A stretch of DNA of 48,724 nt from Sulfurovum sp. (GCA_030949325.1 JAUZSQ010000103.1:1-48724); one strand, 5' to 3'; positions 1 through 10,469 are shown, numbered from the stretch's first letter. Notes: generated from the sequence alone by a model not told the origin. Made by a program: numbers and translations.

Positions 1-121
1 TTTGCCAACTTCTCTCAGGTATGGAACCGCGTACGTATCAGGTCAAGACCTGGTCTCATTTTACTAAGCAAAGAAGTGCTTGGTCTCATCAAATAATATT
101 ACAAGATAAAGGAATGATACT

Positions 122-1776
122 ACGGCAAAAAGAAATATTTTTTTCAGATACAGCAAGAGCAGGTCTTTTTTGCAGGAGCAAGTCAAACTCACCTGATGCA
201 GTTAAAGTCACTTCATGGGTCCTCGTGGGCGTAATGTGCTCACACAAAACTGCATGGTGCAACCACATGAGTTACCAAAGATGGTGTCTCAGTAGCCAGA
301 GAGAAATTGAACTAGAAGATAGCCTAGAAAACATGGGTGCACAATTGGTCAAAGAAGTCGCTAGTAAAACAGCAGATGAAGCAGGAGATGGTACGACTAC
401 GGCTACGGTCTTGGCACATGCTATCTTTAAAGAAGGGCTTCTGAAATATTCACAGCAGGAGCCAATCCTATAGAAGTCAAACGTGGTATGGACAAAGATC
501 CAAGGCGATTATTGTAGAATTACAAAAGATCGCAAAGAAGTCAAAGACAAAAAGAGATTGCACAAGTGGCTACTATTTCTGCCAATTTGATGCTGTCATT
601 GGTAATCTCATCGCTGAAGCTATGGAAAAGGTAGGCAAAGATGGTGTCATTACCGCCGAAGAAGCCAAGGGAATAGAAGATGACCTTGAAGTCGTTGAAG
701 GTATGTAATTTGACAGAGGATATACCTTCCATACTTTGTGACCATCGTCACCGAGAAAATGACTTGTGAACTCGGAAACTCCTATTGATTCTCCTCACGG
801 ACTCTAAACCAGCTTCACTTAAAGATTTGGTGCCTATGTTAGAACAAGTACAACAAAGTGGAAGACCTCTACTCATTATTGCTGATGATATTGAAGGATG
901 AAGCACCTCCACTTTGGTACTGAATAAACTCAAAGGTGTACTCAATATCACAGCAGTCAAAGCCCCAAGGTTTGGTGACAGGAAAAAAGAGATGCTCAAA
1001 GATATTGCTATACTCACAGGAGCTACACTCATTACCGAAGAGCTTGGTCTAACTCTTGGAGAAGGCCACTTCTTGGCTGATTTGGGTCAAGCTACGCGTG
1101 TAGTCATTGACAAAGACAATACTGTTATCGTCGATGGTAAAGGTACCAAAGAGGCTGTAGTCGATCGTGTCAATGAAATACGTACACAAATTACTACAAC
1201 CAGCAGTGAATATGATAAAGAAAAACTCCAAGAACGTCTTGCCAAACTCTCTGGTGGTGTGGCTGTTATCAAAGTAGGTGCTGCTACAGAGACAGAAATG
1301 AAAGAGAAGAAAGACAGAGTAGATGATGCCCTTTCAGCGACCAAAGCAGCTGTAGATGAAGGGATTGTTATTGGAAGGGGTGCAGCACTTATTAAAGCCT
1401 CTCAAGCTGTCAAACTTGACCTCAAAGAAGATGAAGCAGTCGGAGCAGCCATTATCCTACGCGCTGTATTTGCACCTATGAAACAAATAGCACAAAATGC
1501 TGGATTTGATGCGGGAGTTGTAGCCGATAAGATTGCCAATGCTACCCATGCTACAGATGTAAACTTGGGCTTCAATGCTGCGACAGGAGAGTATGTAGAT
1601 AGTAGATTGAAGCAGGTATCATTGACCCACTTAAAGTAGCCAGAGTAGCTCCTTCAAAATGCTACATCTGTCCAGCCTCACCTTACTTACAACACAGAAG
1701 CTACTCTGTATCAGAGATACCTAAAGATGCTCCAGCCGTACCAGATATGTCAGGTATGGGTGGAGGGATGATGTAA
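122..1776 (+). pseudogene. groEL: chaperonin GroEL, multiply disrupted
   Basis: Remnant of the 60-kDa chaperonin that folds proteins in the cytosol with GroES. GroEL-type sequence can be followed end to end: FSDTAR near the start, [11 protein letters not shown] at about 385-420, a continuous stretch from 914 to 1639, and a Gly-Met-rich tail ending GMGGGMM before the stop. The span of 1655 bp is close to a normal groEL. The reading frame changes many times, in-frame stops occur, and the expected ATG is ACG at 122 behind a good AAAGGA ribosome site. Residues that are nearly invariant are changed, for example GFGD to RFGD and the GGG of the nucleotide region to GRG. No groES is recognisable in the 121 bases upstream. 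Either this is a decayed second copy or a very poorly sequenced stretch; substitutions together with indels favour decay. Identity is certain, status is not. Confidence 0.85.
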
Positions 1777-1789
1777 GCCTTTGGTTTAC
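1773..1789. terminator. small hairpin between convergent genes
   Basis: GTAAGCC, TTT, GGTTTAC forms a 7-bp stem with one G-T pair exactly where groEL (plus) and the EAL gene (minus) converge. No clear U-run follows on either side, so a bidirectional terminator role is only a suggestion. Confidence 0.3.
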
Positions 1790-3554
1790 GCTTCTAATAG
1801 TACGTCTAAAGCTTTTGCATCTATGGCACGAGAATAGAAATATCCTTGTGCATAATCACAAGCCAAGAGACTCAATATACTCACTTCTTTAGCAGTCTCT
1901 ACGCCTTTGGCACAGACTTTATATTCTAGCGTCTGTGCCATAGTAATAATAGCTTGAACCGTCACTTTATATGTATGGTCTAGGGTTAAATCAAAAATGA
2001 GTGACCTGTCAATTTTGACTGTATCTATGGGCAAAAGACTCAAAGACTTAAAAGAAGAATATTCTGCGCCAAAGTGGTCTAAAGCAAGAGAGAATCCAAA
2101 TTCTTTTAACAGTTTTGTATCATGGGCTACTTTATTCATATTATTCAAAGCTTCTGATTCAGATATATCCCAACCTACCATAGACCTTGCTACATGGTAT
2201 TTTTCAAAGATAGGTTCAAGTTTGGATAACAAGGCTCCTATATCTATCTCTTTGAGAGAAAAATTTATAGTTATCTTAAAGCCATCAGAGACATTTTTTA
2301 CAAGCCCTGCACATTGGACAATAGCCTCCGTAAAAGCATACTCTCCTAGCTCCAAAATCAATCCACTCTTGTGTGCTGTATCTATAAATTTATCAGATGA
2401 AATCAATCCATGCTTAGGATGATTCCAACGTAACAAAGCTTCAACTTCAACAATAGACTCTGTACTCAAATCATATATGGGCTGATAATAGAGTTCAAAT
2501 TCACTTTTAATCAATCCTTTTTTGATTTCTTTGGCCATTTTATGCGTATCAATATCCATATTGTCATGGTCTTGATGAAAGATTTCGATAGTAGATTCAC
2601 CCTTGGCTTGTCCCTCATATAAAGCACAATAGGCATTGTCAATCAAACTTTGTGTATTTTTGCCTTCCTTCGGGTAGCGACTGATACCAATAGAGCTTGT
2701 CAAATGAATCTCTCCATAGAGACTATTCAAGGTATTAAGTACACGAGTAAAGTCCTCTGGATATCTCTCTTATCTCGGTATTCTCATCAATGTTTTTGAG
2801 TACAAAAAGAAACTTCCCTGATTCCATATAATACACAGAAGTATGTATATCTTTTGATTCCATAAATTCTAAAGCTAGATTTTTTAAAATATGATTACTA
2901 TGCTTGATACCCACAGTCCGTTGAATGTCTTTAAAGTGATCAATACCCATCAAACACAGACCAAAAGATTGAAGATGTTCTCTACTATCAATCACCAACT
3001 TATCTATATCGTCAAAGGCCAAAAGTTGACTAGGTAATCCTGTCAGCACATTATTTAGCCCTTGTTCAGAAGACGCAGATAGCCCCATTTGGTATTGGAC
3101 TCTGTCAATAATACAGGTCATTGTCTCATCAATACTCCAGTGACTTTTATCCAAAAATATATTTACTTTTATCTTCTTATTGTCAATAATAAGAAACACT
3201 TCTTCTAATCTGATATTATCAGGATTTTCTGTTTGAAGCTTTGCTATACTATCTACTAAATGCTCTCTTTTCCCTTTATGAATTTCTAATTCAATAGTAT
3301 TATCTATACTATATCCTCCTTTATCTTCTTGGCTAAGAGACAGTAAAACTTTAGCCGATGCATTGGCATAAATGATAGTATTATCTTTGCCAAAAAGTAA
3401 CATAGCTTCTTCATAATACTCTTTTTCTTTCTTGAAAAAATGTTAATTCATCTGTCGTTTTTTTGAGCTTTTTCTTATTTACTAAGACTTGCCATACCAA
3501 TACAAAAAATATCAACACCAATCCTACTATTAACACACTAAGTCCTATAGACAT
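1786..3554 (-). CDS. membrane PAS-GGDEF-EAL protein with degenerate active sites
   Basis: Cyclic-di-GMP signalling protein of about 588 residues, read through two single-base frame breaks: an extra A in the A6 run at 3435-3440 and one near 2755-2770. The ATG at 3554 follows an AAGGAA site and opens a membrane helix (residues about 4-24). A PAS-like sensor region follows (about 50-150), then a GGDEF-like domain starting LTGLPSQ (about 165-320), then an EAL domain (about 345-585). The GGDEF signature is replaced by ESGKF, so cyclase activity is unlikely. In the EAL domain the EALLRW motif is present, but the metal-binding DDFG is DHFG and the later EGVE is KGVE, which argues against phosphodiesterase activity. 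It may instead bind c-di-GMP or regulate a partner. It lies 11 bp downstream of a second, intact paralogue in the same direction, so the pair is probably co-transcribed. Confidence 0.8.
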
Positions 3555-3565
3555 TTACTATTCCT

Positions 3566-5390
3566 TTATGATATTCTAATTAATTTTTGAAACTCAATGA
3601 CAGGGAGAGGTTTTGAAAAATAATATCCTTGGATATAATCACAACCAAAGGACGCTATCATATCTACCATCTCTCTATTTTCTACCCCTTCAACCACAAT
3701 CTCCATCCCCAAAGAGTGTCCCAAATCTATCATCGCATGGACAATACGCTGGTCTTCAATATTGTCCAAGATATAATCTACCAAACTCTTATCAATCTTG
3801 AGTACATCAGCAGGAAACTTTTTGAGATAAGAAAAAAGAAGTATATCCTGTACCAAAATCATCCAAAGAGATTTTAACTCCCAAAGCTTTGAGGTCAGTA
3901 AAATACTTTTCGGTTTGCGACTCACCAATCATCGCCATACCTTCAGTAATCTCAAATTTAATATGCTTGGGTTGCACTTCATGCTTCAAAAGTTGCTTCT
4001 GTACATTTTGTACATACTCACCTGTGGCTATCTCCACCATAGAAACATTGATAGAAACTTCAATTTGTTTAAACTCAAACATCTCCCAACGTTTTTGTTG
4101 CTGCAAGACACTCTCTAAGATAAACTGTCCTAACTTCACAATAAATCCTGTCTTTTCCATAAGCCCAATAAAGTGGTCAGGAGGAATCATGCCAAACGTA
4201 GGATGTATCCAACGTATCAATGCCTCAGCTGCGACGATTTCTTCATTTTTGACTTCTACAATGGGCTGATAATATACTTCAAATTCACCATTGATTAATG
4301 CATCTTCCATATCATTATGTAAAATGAGGTCGGTATAGGTATTCTTGGTTTTAGTCGGTGCATACAGATGTATCTTTCCGTCTCCATAGCTTTGTGCTTC
4401 AGCCAAGGCATGATAGGTATTGTCAAGCAAAGTCTTCGTCCCTCCATTATCAGGATATATCGCAATCCCTGCAGAAAAAGTAAGATGTAAACTGAGATTT
4501 TCATGCTTGTACAAAGAAGCTACTTTCAATTGGATTTCTCTTAGCAATCCTATCATCCCCTCTTTAGATGCAACCTCTGTGACAATCAATAAAAAGTGAT
4601 TGTCAAAGGTATGATACACAGAGATATTCATTGGCGTTACAATACCTTTGAGATAAGAAGCAAATTGGATAATCACATGATTGGATTCTTCATACCCAAG
4701 AATAGAGCGTAACCTAGCATAATTATCAAAGCCCATCAAAACAAAAGCAATTTTTTTCTTTTGTAAATGTATTTTAGAAAAAAGAGAAGGAATATCTTCT
4801 TCGGCTTGAAGCTGATTGGGTAAGTGAGTCAGCTTATGTCTATGGGCCAATTCACTCACTTCATGAGACTCTGTTAAATCCTGTATTGTAAGTATATGAT
4901 AATATTTATTACGCTCTGTACCTATCAACAGTTTATCAAAATACACATCCACACTAAGTGATTCTTGATCCAAAACCTTTAGCGTAGTCTGAGGAAAAAC
5001 CCATGGGGTAAATTCCTTTCTTTTTTTGTGTTTGGCAATCAAGGAATCAAGCGTTTCCCATCGGTCTTTTATCCGAATTTGGGGTGAGCTATTCCATATT
5101 TTATGCTGAGACCTTCTCTCTAAGCCACACATTATCATCATAGACTTGTTTGCATAAATGACTTCATCTTTATGGGATAAAATCAGTATCCCACTATCAG
5201 AAGTATCAAAAGATTTTTGAAAAGATTTCATATTTTTATAAATAGTCTTTTGTAAGTTTTTTTTACTTTTAAGTAAAACATAGACCCAAACGACAAAGAT
5301 ACAACAAAAAATGATTCCCGATATCAGCAAATATTTTTCGTCATTCAGATACGAAAAAAACGCTTGTAACCCTAGGGGTAGTGACTCCAT
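3566..5390 (-). CDS. membrane PAS-GGDEF-EAL protein, probable c-di-GMP phosphodiesterase
   Basis: About 607 residues once an extra A in the A6 run at 3832-3837 is removed; without this the EAL domain is cut just after DDFGTGYTS. The ATG at 5390 has AAGGTG upstream. Order: membrane helix (about 18-40), PAS-like region (about 60-180), degenerate GGDEF domain (signature position reads FDNHF, so no cyclase activity expected), EAL domain (about 350-600). The EAL domain keeps every motif expected of an active enzyme: EALIRW, INVS, EITEG, DDFGTGYTS, KIDKSLV, EGVE and CDYIQGYYFSKPL. The likely reaction is hydrolysis of c-di-GMP to pGpG at the inner membrane, with the PAS region as sensor and the dead GGDEF perhaps as a GTP-sensing regulator. 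It is the upstream partner of the degenerate paralogue ending at 1786. Confidence 0.85.
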
Positions 5391-5441
5391 ATATGCACCT
5401 TTTGATTAGTATGATTCATTATAGCATACCTCTACTAAATC

Positions 5442-6692
5442 TCAATATCGCTTCAGACATAGGGCTTCAATCTTCGTAAATTCATCTTCGAGAATAAACG
5501 TTTGCTGACTTTGAATCTCACAGAGTTCTACCCTCTTGGCATCTATAGACGTTTGAGACCATCCTTTTTGACATTGGGCTTTAGGGTTGTGTAAGGTGAG
5601 TTGTTTTTGCATAAAATGTAGATGTGCACTCTTTTGCTTCATTAGGTTCTCCATAACCAGCGTATATTGGGACAGTAGCCTAGGCAAAGTACCATGCTCA
5701 TGTTCTAGCCTATAGCCCATATAACGTACAAACGCTTCTCGTGTTTGTCTAAACTCTTTTTGTACTTCTTCTATCTTACGTCTGGGTGAAGCTTTGAGCA
5801 AGATACGCAAATGATAAGACGATTCATGAGCAAAACCTTCTAGTTTTTGCCCTATGATAGCTTTGAATCGTGAAATATTCTCATCCAAAGTATAGAGTAA
5901 CTCATTGCAATCGGGCAATATCATTTCAATCGCAGAAGAGGGTGTAGCTGCACGTAAATCAGCCACATAATCACTAATCATCACATCGACCTCATGCCCT
6001 ACAGCAGACACCACAGGAGTCTGCATAGCAAAAAGTGCATCGGCTACACATTCTTCATTAAACGCCCACAAGTCTTCACTAGACCCTCCTCCACGTCCTA
6101 CAATCACCACATCAGCCCCTAAGGTATCGGCATACGCCAAACCATGGGCTATCTTTTGTCCTGCTATCTTGCCTTGTACCAATACATCAACGATAATCAC
6201 TTCGACCAATGCCCAACGCTTCTGAATGATTTTGAGCATATCATGTAACCCTGCTGAGTTTTGGGCAGTGACTAAGACTATCTTATGAATATATTTAGGT
6301 ATAGGTTTTTTGCTATGCGTATCAAAATATCCTTTGTCTTTGAGCTTGGATTTGAGCTGTTCATACGCCAAAGCCAAAGCCCCTTGTCCATACGGTTCTA
6401 TGCGTACGGTCTGAAATTGGTATTCCCCTCTAGGCGTATACACTGATACTGAACCTTCTACGACGATATTCATCCCTTTTTCAATACGAAACTTCATACG
6501 CGATACCGAAGAACGCCACATGACACACTTGATAGCACTGCTCTTGTCTTTGATAGAAAAATACAAATGCCCTGAAGTATGATAGGTGACTGAAGCCACC
6601 TCCCCCTCGACCATTGTGTGCATAAAAGTGGCTTCTAGGAGTGACTTTATCTTAGTATTTAAGGAGGTGACAGACATCATACTTTCAGACAT
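5442..6692 (-). CDS. xseA: exodeoxyribonuclease VII large subunit
   Basis: Intact 416-residue protein. The N-terminal OB-fold (about 1-100) is the single-strand DNA binding part. The catalytic region carries GRGGGSSEDLWAFN and SAVGHEVDVMISDYVADLRAATPSSAIE-type motifs (about 195-265), diagnostic of XseA, and a long helical C-terminal part follows. With XseB it degrades single-stranded DNA from both ends to short oligonucleotides. The start at 6692 is 5 bp after the ubiE stop; a second Met five residues in is possible. It follows ubiE as I recall from Campylobacter, but no small xseB gene is visible between its stop and the EAL gene. Confidence 0.95.
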   Translation of the reverse strand: MSESMMSVTSLNTKIKSLLEATFMHTMVEGEVASVTYHTSGHLYFSIKDKSSAIKCVMWRSSVSRMKFRIEKGMNIVVEGSVSVYTPRGEYQFQTVRIEPYGQGALALAYEQLKSKLKDKGYFDTHSKKPIPKYIHKIVLVTAQNSAGLHDMLKIIQKRWALVEVIIVDVLVQGKIAGQKIAHGLAYADTLGADVVIVGRGGGSSEDLWAFNEECVADALFAMQTPVVSAVGHEVDVMISDYVADLRAATPSSAIEMILPDCNELLYTLDENISRFKAIIGQKLEGFAHESSYHLRILLKASPRRKIEEVQKEFRQTREAFVRYMGYRLEHEHGTLPRLLSQYTLVMENLMKQKSAHLHFMQKQLTLHNPKAQCQKGWSQTSIDAKRVELCEIQSQQTFILEDEFTKIEALCLKRY

Positions 6693-6697
6693 AGCAA

Positions 6698-7441
6698 TTA
6701 CTTCTTACTTTTTTGTGCCACTAAAAGTGTCGAAATCCCTAGTGAAAAAGATTCTGTATATTGCATCTCAAACCCTGCATCTTCTAATTCTTTGGACAAC
6801 ATTTCCGTTGTCAAAAATTCTTCAATAGATTCGGGAAGATACTGATACGCTTCATAATTCTTAGAGATAAATCCACCGATTTTTGGCAACACTTTTTTCA
6901 TACCAAAATCTACAAATTTATCCACAAATCTTTTTCGTTCTTGCTTCGTAAATTCCAAAATCACCACAATACCCTCAGGCTTCAAAGCACGATGAAATTC
7001 TCTCAATGCTTCTACCCTATCCACCACATTACGAATACCATAAGAGATAGAAATCACATCTGTACTCCCCTCTTCTATCGGTAATTTTTGGGCTTTCCCC
7101 TCTATAAACTCAGCAAAATCTACTTTTTCTTTAGCAACTTTCAGCATTCCTACAGAAGGGTCAATACCGACATACTTATCTATAACTACCCCATTTTTCT
7201 TGGCTTGTTCTTTCCAATAAATAAGCAAATCACCCGTACCTGTAGCCACATCCGTCACTTGACCTAAATGCTTTTTATCCAATATTTCAAAGGCTTTATC
7301 ACAGCCCTTTTTACGCCAAGAAATATCAATACCCAAGCTCAATACTCTATTTGCCAAATCATAAGTCGATGCAATATCGTCAAACATCGTGACTATTTTT
7401 TCCTGTTTTTCTTCTTTATCTGTTAGTTTTTCAATACCCAA
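6698..7441 (-). CDS. ubiE: demethylmenaquinone methyltransferase
   Basis: Intact 247-residue class I SAM-dependent methyltransferase of the UbiE/MenG family, converting demethylmenaquinone to menaquinone, the respiratory quinone of this lineage. Motif I reads DVATGTGDLL (about 64-73), motif II VGIDPSVGML, and the family signature ISYGIRNVVD is present, followed by LREFHRALKPEG. Length is normal. Its start overlaps the ribD stop by 11 bp and its stop is 5 bp from xseA, so ribD-ubiE-xseA is a tight operon and translation is probably coupled. Confidence 0.95.
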   Translation of the reverse strand: MGIEKLTDKEEKQEKIVTMFDDIASTYDLANRVLSLGIDISWRKKGCDKAFEILDKKHLGQVTDVATGTGDLLIYWKEQAKKNGVVIDKYVGIDPSVGMLKVAKEKVDFAEFIEGKAQKLPIEEGSTDVISISYGIRNVVDRVEALREFHRALKPEGIVVILEFTKQERKRFVDKFVDFGMKKVLPKIGGFISKNYEAYQYLPESIEEFLTTEMLSKELEDAGFEMQYTESFSLGISTLLVAQKSKK

Positions 7442-8424
7442 AATTTCTGCTCCATATCATCAAATCTACATCAATCTTTTTTTGATGTAAAAATTGTAAA
7501 TTCATAACAGTATTATAGGTTAAATTATTAGTAGATAGCTTAGGCGTTTGATACATGAGTATCCAATCTATCTTCTCTTTAAGTGCATTTATCATCCCCT
7601 CACCACCTTCGACAATGACCAAAGAGGGTCTGTCCAAAAAGTCTAAATCACGCTCTACACTTACTTCTCTATTCTCAATCCCAAATAACGGAATTTCTCT
7701 ATCAAAATCATCTTCTTTGCTATAAATCACAATATCAGGTGCATCACCCCCCGTAAAACGACAATCCAAAGTCGGTCTATCTACTCTCACCGTATTCCCA
7801 CCAATCAATAAAATATCACAAACCTCACGCATTTGATGCACATGATGCTAAAGAAGCCTTAGAACTCAAATACCCTCCACCTACACGTCCATTAGTAGTT
7901 TGAGCTAGTTTAAAAAGTACAAAAGCCCTCTTTTGCCAAATTATAAACGGTTCAAGCAACGCCTTGCATTCTTCTTCCAAAACCCCAATAATACTATGAG
8001 GAAGCATCTCACTTCCCCCATCATGTCCTTCAATGGGGTCTTGAAGTCCAATAATCACTTCTTGCAACTCCAACGATGCCAACAAAGACGCACAAGAAGG
8101 CGTTTTACCTTTATGAGAACAAGGCTCTAAAGTTACATAAATAGCACACTCAGCAAAAAACCCTTTAGGCAAAGCCAACAAAAAATCATGGGCTTGTCTA
8201 GCATCTAAGACATCAAACGCCACAGCACTCTCAGACATCTTTTCATAAGCACAAAGCAAAGCCAAAACTTCAGCATGAGAAGTCCCAGCCCTCTGATGGG
8301 CTTCAATAGCCAAAATCTCACCCCTACAAGTCAGCACAGCCCCCACAGCAGGATTGGGATAAGTCAATCCTTGATACTCCCATGCTTTATTTATGGCTAG
8401 TTGTAGGTAGAATTCGTTGGTCAT
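7431..8424 (-). CDS. ribD: riboflavin biosynthesis deaminase/reductase RibD
   Basis: Bifunctional enzyme of riboflavin synthesis: deamination of the pyrimidine intermediate, then reduction of its ribosyl side chain. The N-terminal deaminase half shows the zinc site HAEV (about residue 50) and TLEPCSHKGKTPSC (about 98-111). The reductase half shows DILLIGGNTVRVDRPTLD and VEGGEGMINAL. The two halves are in different frames. One extra base near 7840-7850 accounts for this, and removing it gives LAHVHQMREV at the domain junction as in other RibD proteins and a length of about 330 residues. The ATG at 8424 follows AAGGAAATAA and is the first gene of the ribD-ubiE-xseA operon. A single-base sequencing error is the simplest explanation. 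Confidence 0.9.
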
Positions 8425-8518
8425 TTATTTCCTTTTAATTAAGTATAACATATCTATTTATCAAAAAAGGATAAAGTAATAAATGACGAAATTTTATTTA
8501 TATATTAAACCATACTTT

Positions 8519-8713
8519 ACAATACCTTAGCCAAAAACACTCCCTAAGCCACCCTCTCACTAGAGTGAAGTGGATAGGCTTTTCTTGTCTCTACGCTTAT
8601 CAGTGTTATAATTTCTGTCATGGGATAACTTTATGTTTTTTTGGTTTAAGATTATAGCAGTTATCTCATCACCTCTCTTTATTTTTGGCTTTGCTTTTTG
8701 GCTAAGGTATTGT
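8519..8713. repeat. 195-bp structured non-coding element with 19-bp terminal inverted repeats
   Basis: The 336-bp gap between ribD and the DUF302-like gene holds no plausible gene. It contains a perfect 19-bp inverted repeat: ACAATACCTTAGCCAAAAA at 8519-8537 and its complement at 8695-8713. Inside are further potential hairpins: TCACT/AGTGA near 8557-8568, GATAGGC/GCTTATC between about 8573 and 8601, and ATGGGATAACT (8620-8630) with AGTTATCTCAT (8659-8669). Together they would fold into a multi-branched structure closed by the long stem. No target-site duplication is apparent. It could be a small non-autonomous mobile element (MITE-like) or a structured RNA; sequence alone does not decide. 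Confidence 0.6.
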
Positions 8714-8760
8714 CTAGGATTTTAAACTAGAAAGGTTTAGGAAAGAAGCCCTCTCCTCCC

Positions 8761-9682
8761 CTACTCCGTAAGCTCTTCCAAAATTGTTTGAATCATCTCG
8801 TGGGTTTGTTTGACTACTTTGACAGTCTCTTTGTCTGTGATGTCAAGGTCACTTATCCAGTTGTGGATTGAAGGAAAGGCGATATGCGTAGCTTCTTCGT
8901 CTTTTTTCTTGTAAATAACTACAGAAAAAGGAGCATACGCACCTGCTTCAGGATGGTTTTTACTTACAGGATAGATGGCATTAAACCGAATGATAGAATA
9001 GGTATCAAAACAATCATAATCTTCATGTGCGATAGCATAAGACTTAGGTATCAAGAAGCCTACAGGTCCTAGTTCACTTTCAAATTCTTCCTTGAATCCA
9101 TCTTTGGTATCAGCATAGCTATCACCCTCTTCTACTTCAAGCTCTAGTGTAAACTCGGTCACCAAGGCTTGTGTAGGTTTGCTCTGGTGATTGACTGCAA
9201 GATATTTACCCTTGGGTAAGGCAGAATGCACTGCTGTATCTATCGCTTTGGCATAGGCTATCAAATCAGCATTGCTGCTAGGAATTTTGGTAATTCTAGC
9301 CATACCTGCTAAAGACAAGGTAGAGATATTGATCGTATTTGTTTTAGCATCTTCATAAATAGACATAGACAAAGGGGTGATGAGACCAATTGTAGGATAC
9401 TTCGTCATCAGTTTTTTGACTAATTGAGGATGGGTAAATATCGCTAGGTTGTAGTTTTTGTGATGGACTTTTCCATAGCGTTTGGAAAAAAATAGAATTC
9501 ATATCATTGTTGACATCGACTACTACGCCACTGGCATTAAATGCTTTTTCAATACTTTTGGCAGTGATACTACCTTTGCTATTGTCTGCACTAAATATTT
9601 GGAGATTTTGAGCTTCCTTAGCTATTATACTGCTACTGAGTAGTAAAAATGCTCCGATAAAGAGCTTAAAAATATGTTTCAT
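8761..9682 (-). CDS. secreted DUF302-like protein, function unknown
   Basis: About 306 residues after removing one base from the A7 run at 9486-9492, which otherwise splits the gene into two overlapping frames. The N-terminus (Met-Lys-His, hydrophobic core, then Ile-Ile-Ala-Lys) is a Sec signal peptide, so the product is periplasmic or exported. The region around NNDMNSIF, FTHPQLVKKLMTKYPTIGL and TPLSMSIYE resembles the DUF302 family as found in sulfur-oxidising Campylobacterota; this is from memory and the family has no settled biochemical role. The acidic second half (EVEEGDSYADTKDGF, EEFESELGPVGFLIP) is typical of that longer variant. It is divergent from a periplasmic rhodanese across a 100-bp spacer. 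A link to sulfur handling is plausible but unproven. Confidence 0.65.
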
Positions 9683-9713
9683 GATTATCCTTCAAATTAA
9701 TATGCGTGTATTT

Positions 9714-9730
9714 TACTATACTATAGTAAT
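9714..9730. promoter_or_regulatory. 17-bp palindrome in divergent promoter region
   Basis: TTACTATACTATAGTAA is a perfect palindrome with a single central base. It lies 31 bp upstream of the secreted DUF302-like start (9682, minus) and 52 bp upstream of the rhodanese start (9783, plus). Placement suits an operator or overlapping divergent -10 elements; no regulator is identified. Confidence 0.4.
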
Positions 9731-9782
9731 AGAAGTACTTATATGCTATTATATCAGCAATGTATATGTCAAAGGAAAATTC

Positions 9783-10469
9783 ATGTTCAAACTTCTATGC
9801 TCACTCTGCCTACTCTCAAGCCCTCTAGTCTTAGCCTCAGCCCTCTCTTTTGAACAAAGAGGGGTGACAGTCACCATGAAAGACAAACAAGGGAAGCCCT
9901 ACGAAATGACGGTCAAACGTGACAAACCCAAAGAGTGTGAAAAAGTACGTATTAACAATGCTACTTTATGGACAGGAGACTTCGCACACGCTTCTGTACC
10001 TGATGCTTGTAAATCTACCTATGTACACACCAAAGGAAAGCTCTTACCTATGCATTTGGAGAGTGATTTGGAGACTTACGGAGAGCTTGAAGTACTCCTG
10101 ACTCTCAAAGAAATGAAGACCAATCCCAATCTCGTACTCATAGACAGCCGTAAAAAGGATTGGTTTATCTACCGTACTATCCCAGGGGCTATCAATATGC
10201 CCTTTGATTACTTCAAAGAAAGAGAAGAATATGAGTTTGAATTTGAATTTGCCTTAAAGCACTTGGGTGCAATCAAAGATGCTGATGGAGATTATGAATT
10301 TGACCATGTCAAGACCCTAGTCATCTTCTGTAATGGTCCATGGTGTAGGCAATCTCCAGATATGATATTTGCCCTCATAGACGCAGGGTATCCCACCGAA
10401 AAGCTCAAATGGTACCGTGGAGGTATGCAAGACTGGCTCAGTGCAGGTATGACCTCTACACGTCCATAA
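9783..10469 (+). CDS. periplasmic rhodanese-domain protein
   Basis: I place the start at the ATG at 9783, which follows AAAGGAAAATTC and opens a signal peptide (MFKLLCSLCLLSSPLVLASA); a longer in-frame start at 9681 lacks these. The mature protein of about 210 residues ends in a rhodanese fold: VLIDSRKKDWFIYRTIPGA (the CH2A-type motif), then VIFCNGPWCRQSPDMIFALI with the loop Cys predicted to carry the persulfide, then WYRGGMQDWLSAG. Role: periplasmic sulfur transfer or sulfane-sulfur binding. The Cys-Asn-Gly-Pro-Trp-Cys loop has two Cys, which also allows disulfide chemistry. It is divergent from the DUF302-like gene and convergent with the export operon. Confidence 0.85.
   Translation: MFKLLCSLCLLSSPLVLASALSFEQRGVTVTMKDKQGKPYEMTVKRDKPKECEKVRINNATLWTGDFAHASVPDACKSTYVHTKGKLLPMHLESDLETYGELEVLLTLKEMKTNPNLVLIDSRKKDWFIYRTIPGAINMPFDYFKEREEYEFEFEFALKHLGAIKDADGDYEFDHVKTLVIFCNGPWCRQSPDMIFALIDAGYPTEKLKWYRGGMQDWLSAGMTSTRP

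Noticed and set aside
1..121. A groES 3' end upstream of groEL
   Set aside because: No GroES motif could be read in any frame; only a short hairpin and a repeated TGGTCTCAT are seen.
3807..3928. Two overlapping EAL genes or a programmed frameshift
   Set aside because: Only an A6 run is present, with no slippery heptamer-plus-structure context, and similar breaks occur in many unrelated genes, so sequencing error is simpler.
9681..9782. Longer N-terminus for the rhodanese gene
   Set aside because: It would hide the signal peptide and has no ribosome site; ATG 9783 has both.
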